DNA of 44,775 nt from Anoxybacillus sp. (GTDB lineage: Bacteria; Bacillota; Bacilli; Bacillales; Anoxybacillaceae), in contig NZ_JAILZV010000005.1 of the NCBI RefSeq assembly GCF_023512315.1, forward strand, positions 1-44,775. The letters are read 5' to 3'. This document shows, in pieces, positions 7,669 through 20,455 of this stretch. Each line of letters begins with the position of its first letter. Position 1 is the stretch's first letter. The notes under the pieces were generated by a model. That model saw only the letters and a list, made by a program, of their open reading frames with translations, was not told where the DNA came from and did no database searches. The position numbers were made by a program, and so were the translations under genes.

Positions 7669-8992
7669 CAGCTCCCCCTCCTCGTCCTCCGGTTGTTTCT
7701 TTTAACGAAATCGGTTTCCACGTTCCATCATACAGGCAAAACCATGCTGGTTCCAAAATAATAACCTTTCCTTTTTCTTGATCTTTCACTAGTTTATATC
7801 CGAGCGCAATGCCATCGACTAATTCCTTTCGAAACCCTTTTTGTTTTTCGAGTTGTTTTATCACTTCTTGACCAGACCACACTTTTGTCGATACACTCAC
7901 GCGGTCAGGAATTTCTAAGCGGAACAATGGACGCTGGTATTTATTCACTTCATTAGCTCCCCATATTTGAATAATCTCGGACATCCCATAGTCATTAAAC
8001 ACAGGGTAATTATTTGTATAAAGCCGAAAAACGACTTTCCGCTTTTCTTGATCCCATTCCGCAAAATGATACATATCGGTCCAACCGCCATGTTCGTTCA
8101 CAAAATCAATGCTTTTTTGAATTAATACGGAGCTATCTTCGTTTGTTGGACCTTTTGTATTTTTCGCCGCTGGATTGACATATAAAAGCAGTTTTTGCAG
8201 AAAATCAACATCCATTAGCCTTGAGCCATCCGTATATTCCTCGCCAAACGCTAATATATCCTTCTTCACAAAACTAGGGTCGCTAAATAGTGCTTCTTTA
8301 AATTTATCTGGGTCAAGATCATCCGTATAATACTGTAGCCTGCTCATCACCATTTCTTTTTCTGGCAAAAAAAATGTTTTCGTCTCGCTCACGTTATAGG
8401 CTAAATAGCGCGGAAATTTTTCTGCCTTTTCATAAAATGGATTAATTTCTCCTAACGACACATCACTCACCGTCGCTTTATACACCCTGCGATGGTCGGT
8501 CGAAATGAAATAAGCAATGAAATCTTTGTTTTTTTCGATTGGAACAACAATCGTATTAAAACTAACCCCGTCCATCCCTTTATCGTCAATTTGGAAAAGA
8601 TCACGATAAATATTCATTGGGATATCGTCGGGATAAATGATTTCAATCGCTTCGTTCCGATGGACAAACGATAAAAAATCTTCCTTGGAGATGGTCGACG
8701 AAATGTTTTCAAAATCATCGAATGTCCATTTCTTCATCTCTTTTAGAAGCTTCGTCATATCCCCTTCATCTACCATCCCGTAATGAGCATCATTTTTATG
8801 AATGATGATTTGTGAAGGACGGACGATCATGGATGTTTCCACTTGGGTGTTGCTAATCGATACGTTTTGAATATATTCATCAGTTTGAATCGCATCATAC
8901 TGCGGATGATACGTCCACAATTCCCATGTAAACGCAATGCTTGTCAACACTAAAAACGTCAACAAAATCGTTTTCGCTGTCTCATACTTCAT
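7655..8992 (-). CDS. walH: WalH (YycH) regulator of the WalK kinase
   Basis: This 445-residue protein has an N-terminal membrane helix (about residues 7-25) and a large extracytoplasmic domain of the YycH family. It works with WalI to modulate WalK at the division site. The ATG at 8992 (MKYETAKTILL) follows AGAGGA and overlaps the walK stop by 11 nt. The C-terminus is unusually glycine-rich ([11 protein letters not shown]), which coincides with the purine-rich walI ribosome binding site, so the tail may reflect that overlap more than protein function. Confidence 0.94.
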   Translation of the reverse strand: MKYETAKTILLTFLVLTSIAFTWELWTYHPQYDAIQTDEYIQNVSISNTQVETSMIVRPSQIIIHKNDAHYGMVDEGDMTKLLKEMKKWTFDDFENISSTISKEDFLSFVHRNEAIEIIYPDDIPMNIYRDLFQIDDKGMDGVSFNTIVVPIEKNKDFIAYFISTDHRRVYKATVSDVSLGEINPFYEKAEKFPRYLAYNVSETKTFFLPEKEMVMSRLQYYTDDLDPDKFKEALFSDPSFVKKDILAFGEEYTDGSRLMDVDFLQKLLLYVNPAAKNTKGPTNEDSSVLIQKSIDFVNEHGGWTDMYHFAEWDQEKRKVVFRLYTNNYPVFNDYGMSEIIQIWGANEVNKYQRPLFRLEIPDRVSVSTKVWSGQEVIKQLEKQKGFRKELVDGIALGYKLVKDQEKGKVIILEPAWFCLYDGTWKPISLKETTGGRGGGAGGLE

Positions 8993-10814
8993 CCCAGTCA
9001 TCCTCTTGTATTCGTTCGAATGGCAATGTAAAGAAAATCGTCGTTCCTTTATTTTCTTGGCTTCGCGCCCAAATTCTTCCCCCATGGGCAACGACTACTT
9101 CTTTTGCGATAGCTAGTCCTAATCCGGTTCCGCCAAGTTTCCGTGAGCGCGCTTTATCCACGCGGTAAAACCGCTCAAATACTTTCGATAAATCGGATTT
9201 AGGGATACCCACACCTTCATCCGTAACACTGACTAAAATTTCATCGTTTAACTCTTTCACCCGAAACGTAATGTTTCCACCGTGCGGAGAATATTTTAAG
9301 GCGTTCGAGATAATATTATCAAGCACTTGCGTAATTTTATCTTCGTCAATTTCAATAAAAATTGCTTCGTCCGGTATTTTGCGAATGAATGTAATGTTCT
9401 CGTTTTTCGTTAGCTCAAATCGGTCAATGACTTGGTGAAAGTAGCGGGAGAAATTAACCCACGATTTGCTTAATTTATAGTCTTTGCTGTCTAGTTTCGA
9501 AAGCTGCAATAAGTCGTTCACCAGCCGAATCATGCGTTCGGTTTCTGTTTGTGCTACTTCGATAAACCTTGGCGCGATGGTTTCATCTCTCCACAACCCT
9601 TCGCCGAGCGCCTCTAAATAGCTTTTCATCGTCGTTAACGGCGTCCGAAGCTCATGTGAAACATTAGCAACGAACTCTCGCCGCTCTTGGTCGATTTTTT
9701 CTTGTTCGGTTATATCATGAAGCACCACGATTAATCCGTTTACAAACCCCGTTTCTTTTTGAATGACAGACAAAGAAGCGCGCAACACATACAATTCTTC
9801 TTCCGTACTAAAGTCTAAAATGAGCGAATCGCGCTCTTCAATTAACGTTTCAAACGTATATTGTCCTTCTAACCCTAATACATCAATAATCGAGCTAGAA
9901 AGTACTGTTTCACGTGAAACATTCAAAATGTTTAACGCGGCATCATTAATTAAAATGATGCGCCCACGTCGATCAGTAGCAATAACGCCATCCGTCATAT
10001 GGGTAAGCACAAGCGCCAACTTTCGCCGTTCTCCTTCGGTCGTTGCTTGAGCTTCTTGCAACTTTTTCGTTAAATTATTAAACGTCATCGCCAATTGACC
10101 AATTTCATCGTACCCGTATACTTTTACTTTACGGGAGAAGTTTCCTTTTGCCATCGCGAGCGCCTGTTTTCGCATATCAGAAATCGGTCGAGTAATCGTT
10201 CGGGATAGAAAGATTCCTAATACGGCTGTAATCGCCAAAGCAATACCTGTCCCTGTCGCAAAAATCATATTGATTTGTTTCATTTGGGAAAAAACGTTTT
10301 CCATCGACGCAATGACATAAATGGCTCCTTTAATCTCGCCATTTAGTTTTACTGGCGTCGAAGAAATGTACATGCGATGGCCTGTTTTCGGATCAATTAA
10401 CGTTCGGTCGACAACTTCTCCTGTCACAAGTGCGCGCTTGACAAAAATTTCAGTCGTCCGCTTCCCGACGATGTTTTGCATGTATGGATTCGATGTCGCC
10501 AATACTTTTCCTTTCTCATCAATAACGCGAACTTCCGAAATATCTTGCGAAATAAAATCGTGAAGCAGCGAGCGAATTTCTTCTTCTAGCGTCGGGTCTT
10601 TGTTGTCATCCCGCTCTTTACTCATCGCTTGTTCGACGTTATACGCCAGTAGCGTCACTCGCTCGTTTAAGGAACTTTTAAAGTTTTGCACGAGCTGTGT
10701 TTCTAATTCGCGGACGAAATAAACGCCGATGATTTGCATTGCTACAAGAATAAGCAGTACGTAAATCAACACAAATTTAAAATGAATGGAACGAAAAGGT
10801 CCTACTTTTTTCAT
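8982..10814 (-). CDS. walK: WalK (YycG) sensor histidine kinase
   Basis: This 610-residue kinase controls cell-wall metabolism through WalR and is normally essential in Firmicutes. Order: TM1 (about 13-35), extracytoplasmic sensor (40-180), TM2 (about 183-204), HAMP (205-257), PAS (263-370), dimerisation/phosphoacceptor domain with His387 in VSHELRTPL, then the ATPase domain with DNIISNALKYS, DEGVGIP and GGTGLGLAI. His272, Asp275, His366 and Glu370 correspond to the zinc site described in the Staphylococcus aureus WalK PAS domain, so this site appears conserved. It starts 10 nt after walR. A perfect parS site lies inside the coding sequence. Confidence 0.97.
   Translation of the reverse strand: MKKVGPFRSIHFKFVLIYVLLILVAMQIIGVYFVRELETQLVQNFKSSLNERVTLLAYNVEQAMSKERDDNKDPTLEEEIRSLLHDFISQDISEVRVIDEKGKVLATSNPYMQNIVGKRTTEIFVKRALVTGEVVDRTLIDPKTGHRMYISSTPVKLNGEIKGAIYVIASMENVFSQMKQINMIFATGTGIALAITAVLGIFLSRTITRPISDMRKQALAMAKGNFSRKVKVYGYDEIGQLAMTFNNLTKKLQEAQATTEGERRKLALVLTHMTDGVIATDRRGRIILINDAALNILNVSRETVLSSSIIDVLGLEGQYTFETLIEERDSLILDFSTEEELYVLRASLSVIQKETGFVNGLIVVLHDITEQEKIDQERREFVANVSHELRTPLTTMKSYLEALGEGLWRDETIAPRFIEVAQTETERMIRLVNDLLQLSKLDSKDYKLSKSWVNFSRYFHQVIDRFELTKNENITFIRKIPDEAIFIEIDEDKITQVLDNIISNALKYSPHGGNITFRVKELNDEILVSVTDEGVGIPKSDLSKVFERFYRVDKARSRKLGGTGLGLAIAKEVVVAHGGRIWARSQENKGTTIFFTLPFERIQEDDWDEV
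9906..9921. promoter_or_regulatory. parS site within walK
   Basis: A perfect 16-bp palindrome TGTTTCACGTGAAACA, matching the Bacillus ParB/Spo0J centromere consensus, lies in the PAS-encoding part of walK, about 15 kb from the other parS. Confidence 0.93.
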
Positions 10815-10824
10815 GCTGTTTCGT

Positions 10825-11535
10825 TTACTCCTGTTCTGGATTGCGTAAATAATAACCGACGCCTCGACGTGTCACGATCCATGCCGGATGCGAAGGATTG
10901 TCTTCAATTTTTTCTCGCAAGCGGCGAACGGTCACGTCTACTGTGCGAACATCACCGTAATAGTCATATCCCCATACGGTTTGCAATAAATGCTCCCTTG
11001 TCATCACTTGTCCAATATGTTTGGCCAAATAATGGAGCAACTCAAATTCCCGATGAGTTAACTCAATCGTTTCTCCACGCTTTAGCACAATGTATGCGTC
11101 TGGACGAATGACAAGCGAACCGACTACGATTTCGCTCATATCGTTTGCTTCATCTTGTGCTCCTGCGATTGGCTGATGGCGGCGCAAGTTCGCTTTGACA
11201 CGCGCAAGCAGCTCTCTTGTGCTGAAAGGTTTCGTTACATAATCGTCTGCCCCTAGTTCCAGACCAAGCACTTTATCGATCTCTGAATCTTTCGCTGTCA
11301 ACATAATAATTGGCATATCATACTTCTTCCGTACTTCACGGCATACTTCCATACCGTCTTTTTGTGGAAGCATAATGTCGAGTAAAATCAGATCAGGAAC
11401 AAGTTCTTCGACTTTTTGTAGCGCTTCGACGCCATCGTAAGCGCAAATGACCTCGTATCCTTCCCGCTGTAAATTAAATTGCAAAATATCGGCAATCGGT
11501 TTTTCATCATCGACAACAAGAATTCTTTTTTCCAT
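10825..11535 (-). CDS. walR: WalR (YycF) response regulator
   Basis: This 236-residue OmpR/PhoB-type response regulator is the partner of WalK and activates autolysin and other cell-wall genes. The receiver domain shows the acidic pair in VVDDEKP, the phosphoacceptor Asp53 in LLDIMLP, the conserved Thr in MLTAKD and the lysine in DDYVTKPF. The C-terminal winged helix contains [14 protein letters not shown] and [15 protein letters not shown]. The ATG at 11535 ([11 protein letters not shown]) has GGAAAG upstream and matches family length; an in-frame ATG 21 nt upstream lacks a ribosome binding site. It is the first gene of the wal operon. Confidence 0.96.
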   Translation of the reverse strand: MEKRILVVDDEKPIADILQFNLQREGYEVICAYDGVEALQKVEELVPDLILLDIMLPQKDGMEVCREVRKKYDMPIIMLTAKDSEIDKVLGLELGADDYVTKPFSTRELLARVKANLRRHQPIAGAQDEANDMSEIVVGSLVIRPDAYIVLKRGETIELTHREFELLHYLAKHIGQVMTREHLLQTVWGYDYYGDVRTVDVTVRRLREKIEDNPSHPAWIVTRRGVGYYLRNPEQE

Positions 11536-11661
11536 CTTCTTTCCACATCCTTCCATTATTGATGGGTTATTCGGACGTTTCCCCGACGTTCAAAAAAGCG
11601 CATATATTAATAATGTACCATGTTATGAACACGAATTCACTTATTACCGATTACCAGCAAT

Positions 11662-11709
11662 AAAAGAAAAGCATAGACACCTTGGTTGTGCCTATGCTTT
11701 CTTTTCATT
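11662..11709 (-). terminator. Terminator of purA
   Basis: A hairpin pairs GCATAGGCAC with GTGTCTATGC (minus strand, one G-U pair) around a 7-nt loop, and TTTTCTTTTA follows. It lies between the purA stop and walR. A-runs on the other side give it bidirectional potential. Confidence 0.8.
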
Positions 11710-11746
11710 GCTCCTTGGCTTCGTCAAGATCCGTTCTTCGCTTTTC

Positions 11747-13142
<1,396 letters not shown>

Positions 13143-13146
13143 ATAC

Positions 13147-13176
13147 AGAAAAACGCGCTCGAAGCGGGAGCGCGTT
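13147..13176 (-). terminator. Terminator of dnaC, overlapping its stop codon
   Basis: A perfect 9-bp stem (AACGCGCTC 13152-13160, GAGCGCGTT 13168-13176) is followed on the minus strand by a T-run. The first two bases of the stem include part of the dnaC TAA. Confidence 0.8.
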
Positions 13177-14539
13177 AAGCACCTGGAGGGATTTGCGTAT
13201 CATCAAATCGTCGCTCTAGGTTGACGAATTTATTGTATTCTTTAATAAAGGCTAACTGGACAGTCCCGACTGGACCGTTCCGCTGCTTAGCGATGATAAT
13301 TTCAATAATATTTTTGTTTTCCGAGTCTTTGTCATAGTAATCGTCGCGATATAAAAACGCCACAATATCCGCATCTTGTTCAATGCTTCCGGATTCACGA
13401 ATATCGGACATCATCGGGCGTTTATCTTGGCGCTGTTCTACGCTACGTGACAGCTGCGATAGAGCGATGACAGGTACTTCTAATTCACGGGCAAGCGCTT
13501 TTAACGAACGAGAAATTTCGGATACTTCTTGCTGGCGGTTTTCGCGGTTTCTTCCGCTTCCTTGAATGAGCTGTAAATAGTCAATTAACACCATGCCAAG
13601 CCCACTTTCTTGTTTGAGGCGGCGGCATTTTGCCCGAATTTCACTGACGCGAATGCTTGGCGTATCATCAATATAAATGCCCGCATTAGATAAGCTCCCC
13701 ATCGCCATCGTTAACTTTCCCCAATCTTCTGGCGTCAGTTTTCCTGTCCGCAAATTTTGTGCATTAATGTTTCCTTCGGCGCAAAGCATCCGCATCACAA
13801 GCTGCTGCGCACTCATTTCTAAGCTAAAAATCGCCACGTTTTCGTTTGTTTTCGTCGCTACATTTTGCGCAATATTAAGGGCAAACGCCGTTTTCCCGAC
13901 GGAAGGGCGAGCGGCGACAATAATTAAATCACTTCGTTGAAAACCAGCGGTCATGCGATCCAATTCGGTAAAGCCGGTCGGGATGCCTGTAATTTCTCCC
14001 TTTCGGTTATGAAGCATTTCAATATTATCATATGCTTGCACGAGCACGTCTTTAATGTTTTGAAACGCCCCCGAATGCTTGCGCTGTGAAATCTCCATAA
14101 TTTTCTTTTCCGCTTCATTTAGCAGCACATCGACTTCATCCTCGCGCGTATAGCTGTCTTGGGCGATTGATGTCGCGGTGCGGATAAGGCGGCGAAGTAC
14201 CGATTTTTCTTCCACAATTCGCGCATAATATTCAACGTTTGCAGCGGTTGGAACAGAATCAGCGAGTTCGCTTAAATAGGAAACACCACCTACTTCTTCA
14301 AGCGCCTTCGCATCAGCCAATTCCGCTGTAACGGTTACTAAGTCCACCGGCTCTCCCTTATCAGCTACTTTTAACATCGCATGGAAAATTTTTTGGTGTG
14401 CGGCTCGATAAAAATCTTCTGGAATTAAAATTTCCGAAGCTAACGTTAAAGCAGATGCATCAAGAAAAATCGCTCCTAATACTGCCTGCTCTGCTTCGAT
14501 GTTTTGCGGCGGAATGCGTTCTGCCAATAAGTCGTCCAT
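13175..14539 (-). CDS. dnaC: Replicative DNA helicase DnaC (DnaB family)
   Basis: This 454-residue hexameric 5'-3' helicase unwinds DNA at the fork; it is called DnaC in B. subtilis and DnaB in E. coli. The N-terminal domain (about 10-110) precedes a RecA-like core with Walker A in AARPSVGKTAFALN, Walker B region MVLIDYLQLI, and the conserved RDDYYDKDSEN and IIIAKQRNGPVGT segments. The ATG at 14539 (MDDLLAERIPPQN) has AAGGTGGTG upstream and gives the same length as the B. subtilis protein. It follows rplI behind a terminator-like hairpin, so it may be only partly co-transcribed with the rplI cluster. Confidence 0.97.
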   Translation of the reverse strand: MDDLLAERIPPQNIEAEQAVLGAIFLDASALTLASEILIPEDFYRAAHQKIFHAMLKVADKGEPVDLVTVTAELADAKALEEVGGVSYLSELADSVPTAANVEYYARIVEEKSVLRRLIRTATSIAQDSYTREDEVDVLLNEAEKKIMEISQRKHSGAFQNIKDVLVQAYDNIEMLHNRKGEITGIPTGFTELDRMTAGFQRSDLIIVAARPSVGKTAFALNIAQNVATKTNENVAIFSLEMSAQQLVMRMLCAEGNINAQNLRTGKLTPEDWGKLTMAMGSLSNAGIYIDDTPSIRVSEIRAKCRRLKQESGLGMVLIDYLQLIQGSGRNRENRQQEVSEISRSLKALARELEVPVIALSQLSRSVEQRQDKRPMMSDIRESGSIEQDADIVAFLYRDDYYDKDSENKNIIEIIIAKQRNGPVGTVQLAFIKEYNKFVNLERRFDDTQIPPGA

Positions 14540-14583
14540 CGTATTCACCACCTTTTCAATCATTTAAAGCGCCATCATAAGAA

Positions 14584-14623
14584 AAATGTGATTATATGAG
14601 GAAGCCCTCATAAAATCACATTT
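14584..14623 (-). terminator. Terminator after rplI
   Basis: A long, AT-rich inverted repeat (18-nt arms with one mismatch around AAGC) starts 9 nt after the rplI stop and ends in a T-run on the minus strand. It separates rplI from dnaC. Confidence 0.75.
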
Positions 14624-14631
14624 TCCACGGA

Positions 14632-17051
<2,420 letters not shown>

Positions 17052-17083
17052 GTATGTCAGCTCCTAAACCATCATTCTTTCGC

Positions 17084-18013
17084 TTATTGAACGCGTTTTC
17101 GCAATTCAAATCCTAAATCAATTATACCTAATATCGCGATAAGATAAAGTAAAAAAGGGATAAACAAACAAACTATTGTTCCAGCAACGACAATTCCTTT
17201 CGCAATTTGTTTACGATACGCAATATAGTAAAGAAACGAAAAACCTTGAATAGCAAATAAAAGCTGTAATACGTAATATAAATTGATGACGACAATAAAC
17301 GCAAATGTCCCTTGTTCTAACGGAAAAAAAGTAGCAATTAGCACGAGCAAATAATACCATACTAGCTTCTTTGGCAACATCAGTTCGCGAAACGGTGGCC
17401 ATGTTCCAACAGATAACTTTAACCGTTTTAAAATCGGAACAGAAACAATAATCGTCAAATAAGCAAATGCAAGCGCAGCAATCACGAACAACGTCGGTGT
17501 AACGTATTTTATAAGCTTTAATCCTTGCTCAAAGCGAGCAACAGTTTCTTCCGGCGGCTTTTTCCCTGCGTTTTCCATTATTTGCACAGCAGTGTGAAAA
17601 GAATCGCTAATGACAGAAATCGTTTGCGCAATTATATCAAGATCAAAAAACTTGACGGATACAACATAGTTCATAACGATATTTACTAAAAAAGCAATGG
17701 TCGCGGCTGCTAACACGACATATCGATTTTTTTGTTTTGCTAACAATGCCCCAATGACAATTCCACTCGTTCCAAACATAACCACAGCAAAAGCAGATAA
17801 TACGGAGCTAATGAGCGTGGAAACAATGACAGCGGCAGTTAATAACACCAAAGCTGACCGATAGCCGTGCCGCATCGTAAAAATGATAAACGGAAGCGAA
17901 AGGAAAAGACTAATCACCGTACCGAGCAATGGTACATATAGCGATGCTAAAAACAAAACGATAAATATCGCGAGCTGAATCGCTGCTTCTGTCAGCGCAT
18001 ATGTATTTCTCAC
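17084..18013 (-). CDS. yybS: YybS family membrane protein (DUF2232)
   Basis: This 309-residue, very hydrophobic protein has about eight predicted membrane segments and no clear catalytic motif. Members of DUF2232 occur next to gdpP and rplI across Bacilli. The GTG at 18013 is supported by GGAGGGTCGGAT. The gene starts just after the rpsR terminator and probably heads the yybS-gdpP-rplI unit. Function unknown. Confidence 0.88.
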   Translation of the reverse strand: MRNTYALTEAAIQLAIFIVLFLASLYVPLLGTVISLFLSLPFIIFTMRHGYRSALVLLTAAVIVSTLISSVLSAFAVVMFGTSGIVIGALLAKQKNRYVVLAAATIAFLVNIVMNYVVSVKFFDLDIIAQTISVISDSFHTAVQIMENAGKKPPEETVARFEQGLKLIKYVTPTLFVIAALAFAYLTIIVSVPILKRLKLSVGTWPPFRELMLPKKLVWYYLLVLIATFFPLEQGTFAFIVVINLYYVLQLLFAIQGFSFLYYIAYRKQIAKGIVVAGTIVCLFIPFLLYLIAILGIIDLGFELRKRVQ

Positions 18014-18034
18014 ATCCGACCCTCCTTGTATAAA

Positions 18035-18069
18035 AAAAGCAGTAAGGCTTCGTCCCCCTTACTGCTTTT
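18035..18069 (-). terminator. Terminator of the rpsF-ssb-rpsR operon
   Basis: A perfect 13-bp inverted repeat (AAAAGCAGTAAGG and complement) lies just after the rpsR stop. It is followed by a T-run on the minus strand and could work in both directions. Confidence 0.88.
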
Positions 18070-18073
18070 CGTC

Positions 18074-18313
<240 letters not shown>

Positions 18314-18371
18314 TTATCCTCCTTCCTTTTTTAAAAATAATGATATTAGAAACGATAGTCACGTTCAATCA

Positions 18372-18866
18372 TTAAAAAGGCAAGTCGTCATCCGAAATGT
18401 CGATCGGTTGTCCATCGTGAGCAAACGGATCTTCATCGATGCGACTGAAATTTTGATCCGGTGTTTGACGTTGGTTCTGATTTTGTCCAAATGGATATGG
18501 CTCCCCGTAGTAGCCACCTGTTGCTGTACCACGTTGTTCTGTGCTACCTCTCGGTTCAAGAAATTGAACACTATCAGCAACCACTTCGGTTACGTACACA
18601 CGTTTTCCATCTTGACCTTCATAACTTCTCGTTTGCAACCGTCCGTCCACGCCAGCTAAACTTCCTTTTTTCAAGAAGTTAGCAACATTTTCTGCAGGAC
18701 GACGCCAAACAACACAGTTAATAAAATCCGCTTCGCGCTCACCCTGTTGGTTTGTAAACGGGCGATTGACCGCTAACGTGAATGTGGCAACAGCAACTCC
18801 ATTTGGAGTATAGCGCAATTCAGGGTCTTTTGTAAGTCGCCCTACAAGAACTACGCGATTAATCAT
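18372..18866 (-). CDS. ssb: Single-stranded DNA-binding protein
   Basis: This 164-residue SSB has an N-terminal OB fold (about 1-108; [38 protein letters not shown]), a glutamine/glycine-rich linker and the acidic C-terminal tip DISDDDLPF that recruits replication and repair proteins. The start is the ATG at 18866 behind AAGGAGTGG, 3 codons inside a slightly longer reading. It sits between the S6 and S18 genes, as in B. subtilis. Confidence 0.97.
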   Translation of the reverse strand: MINRVVLVGRLTKDPELRYTPNGVAVATFTLAVNRPFTNQQGEREADFINCVVWRRPAENVANFLKKGSLAGVDGRLQTRSYEGQDGKRVYVTEVVADSVQFLEPRGSTEQRGTATGGYYGEPYPFGQNQNQRQTPDQNFSRIDEDPFAHDGQPIDISDDDLPF

Positions 18867-18891
18867 CAGAACCACTCCTTAAAAATCGGAA

Positions 18892-19179
18892 TTATTCTTC
18901 CTCTTTTACGACAATGTGACGAATGATGTCTTCGCTAATTTTCGCTAAACGATCGAATTCTTGCACCGCTTTTGGCTGAGACATCACGTTCACAATCATG
19001 TAGTAACCGTCACGGAAATCGTTAATTTCATAAGCTAAACGACGTTTACCCCATTCTTTTACGCTCGTAATTTCCGCACCGTTTTCTGTTAAAATGTTGT
19101 TAAAACGCTCAACAACTGCTTTACGACCTTCATCGTCGATATTTGGGCGGATAATATACATGATTTCGTATTTTCTCAC
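18892..19179 (-). CDS. rpsF: 30S ribosomal protein S6
   Basis: This 95-residue protein matches B. subtilis S6 over its whole length ([52 protein letters not shown]). Translation starts at a GTG behind the strong ribosome binding site AAGGAGGTGA. It is the first gene of the operon, and its leader carries a candidate S6:S18 autoregulatory element. Confidence 0.97.
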   Translation of the reverse strand: MRKYEIMYIIRPNIDDEGRKAVVERFNNILTENGAEITSVKEWGKRRLAYEINDFRDGYYMIVNVMSQPKAVQEFDRLAKISEDIIRHIVVKEEE

Positions 19180-19189
19180 TGTCCGTCAC

Positions 19190-19228
19190 CTCCTTTTGGT
19201 CTAAACGGCTCTATAAAAGAGCAAGGAG
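19190..19228 (-). promoter_or_regulatory. Candidate S6:S18 ribosomal protein leader
   Basis: In the rpsF leader CTCCTT (19223-19228) can pair with AAGGAG of the ribosome binding site (19190-19195). They enclose a small hairpin GCTC-ttttata-GAGC (19208-19222) followed directly by CCG. A hairpin with an adjacent CCG is the signature of the known S6:S18-binding leader, so feedback control by the S6:S18 dimer is likely. Confidence 0.5.
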
Positions 19229-19253
19229 CAATATGCATTACTCACATTTTCTG

Positions 19254-19282
19254 ATTATATCATGATAAAACGACCGATGCAA
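19254..19282 (-). promoter_or_regulatory. Sigma-A promoter of rpsF-ssb-rpsR
   Basis: On the minus strand TTGCAT (19277-19282), a 17-nt spacer and a perfect TATAAT (19254-19259) lie just beyond the ychF stop, about 75 nt upstream of rpsF. Confidence 0.8.
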
Positions 19283-19284
19283 TA

Positions 19285-20385
19285 CTATACATTAAAACGG
19301 AAATGCATAATATCGCCATCTTGTACTTCGTACTCTTTTCCTTCTAATCGTACTTTCCCGGCTTCACGAGCCGCCGCCATCGAACCGCAAGCCAATAAAT
19401 CATCAAAAGAAACGGTTTCGGCGCGAATAAAGCCGCGCTCAAAATCGGAATGGATAATGCCAGCACATTGCGGTGCTTTCATGCCTTTGCGGAACGTCCA
19501 AGCGCGCACTTCTTGTTCTCCAGCCGTAAAATACGTCGCCAATCCTAACAAGCTGTACGCTGCGCGAATCAGTTGGTCTAGTCCCGATTGTTTAATGCCT
19601 AATTCTTGCAAAAACATTTGTTTTTCTTCTTCGTCGAGCTGGGCAATTTCTTCTTCCACTTTCGCACATACGACGATTACTTCCGCATTGTCACTTTTGG
19701 CAAACTCTCGCACCTGCTGGACGTAAGGGTTCGCATCCGGATTAGCTAAATCTTCCTCGCCGACGTTCGCTACATATAGCATCGGCTTAATGGTTAGCAA
19801 ATGGAGATGTTTAACGACTTTCATCTCTTCTTCCGTAAATGTCAACGTCCGCGCTGCTTTCCCCGCTTCAAACGTTTCTTTTAACCGAACGAGAATGTCG
19901 TGTTCAAACATTGCTTCCTTATCTTTTTGCTTCGCCATTTTGCCGACACGATCTATGCGTTTGTCCACCGTTTCGAGATCGGCAAAAATTAGTTCTAAGT
20001 TAATCGTTTCAATGTCGGAAATTGGGTCGACTTTTCCAGCGACGTGGGTTATATTTTCATCAGAAAAACAACGAACGACTTGGCAAATCGCATCGACTTG
20101 GCGAATATGGGATAAAAACTTATTTCCTAGTCCTTCGCCTTTACTCGCTCCTTTGACAATGCCGGCAATATCGGTAAACTCAAATACGGTCGGTACTGTA
20201 CGTTTTGGCTTTACAAGTTCTGTTAATTTTTTTAATCGCTCATCAGGCACTTCAACAATCCCGACGTTCGGCTCAATCGTACAAAACGGATAATTCGCAG
20301 ACTCTGCGCCTGCTTTTGTAATCGCATTAAATAACGTCGATTTTCCGACGTTCGGCAAACCGACGATTCCTGCTGTTAATCCCAT
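19285..20385 (-). CDS. ychF: Redox-regulated P-loop ATPase/GTPase YchF (OLA1 family)
   Basis: This 366-residue Obg-related protein (B. subtilis YyaF) shows G1 GLPNVGKSTLFNAIT, the G3 region TDIAGIVKGASKGEGLG and NVGEED where canonical GTPases have NKxD, the change linked to ATP preference in this family. A coiled-coil arm (about 130-200) and C-terminal TGS domain (about 280-366) follow. It binds ribosomes and is linked to stress responses in other species. It has its own promoter and a good ribosome binding site (AGAGGAGTGGAAGC). Confidence 0.96.
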   Translation of the reverse strand: MGLTAGIVGLPNVGKSTLFNAITKAGAESANYPFCTIEPNVGIVEVPDERLKKLTELVKPKRTVPTVFEFTDIAGIVKGASKGEGLGNKFLSHIRQVDAICQVVRCFSDENITHVAGKVDPISDIETINLELIFADLETVDKRIDRVGKMAKQKDKEAMFEHDILVRLKETFEAGKAARTLTFTEEEMKVVKHLHLLTIKPMLYVANVGEEDLANPDANPYVQQVREFAKSDNAEVIVVCAKVEEEIAQLDEEEKQMFLQELGIKQSGLDQLIRAAYSLLGLATYFTAGEQEVRAWTFRKGMKAPQCAGIIHSDFERGFIRAETVSFDDLLACGSMAAAREAGKVRLEGKEYEVQDGDIMHFRFNV

Positions 20386-20420
20386 GCTTCCACTCCTCTT
20401 TTCCCGTCAAATCTTTTCCC

Positions 20421-20449
20421 ATTATAGATAGTAAAAAATAAAATGACAA
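20421..20449 (-). promoter_or_regulatory. Candidate sigma-A promoter of ychF
   Basis: On the minus strand TTGTCA (20444-20449), a 17-nt spacer and a perfect TATAAT (20421-20426) lie between the yyaE stop and the ychF start. Confidence 0.7.
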
Positions 20450-20455
20450 GCACAT

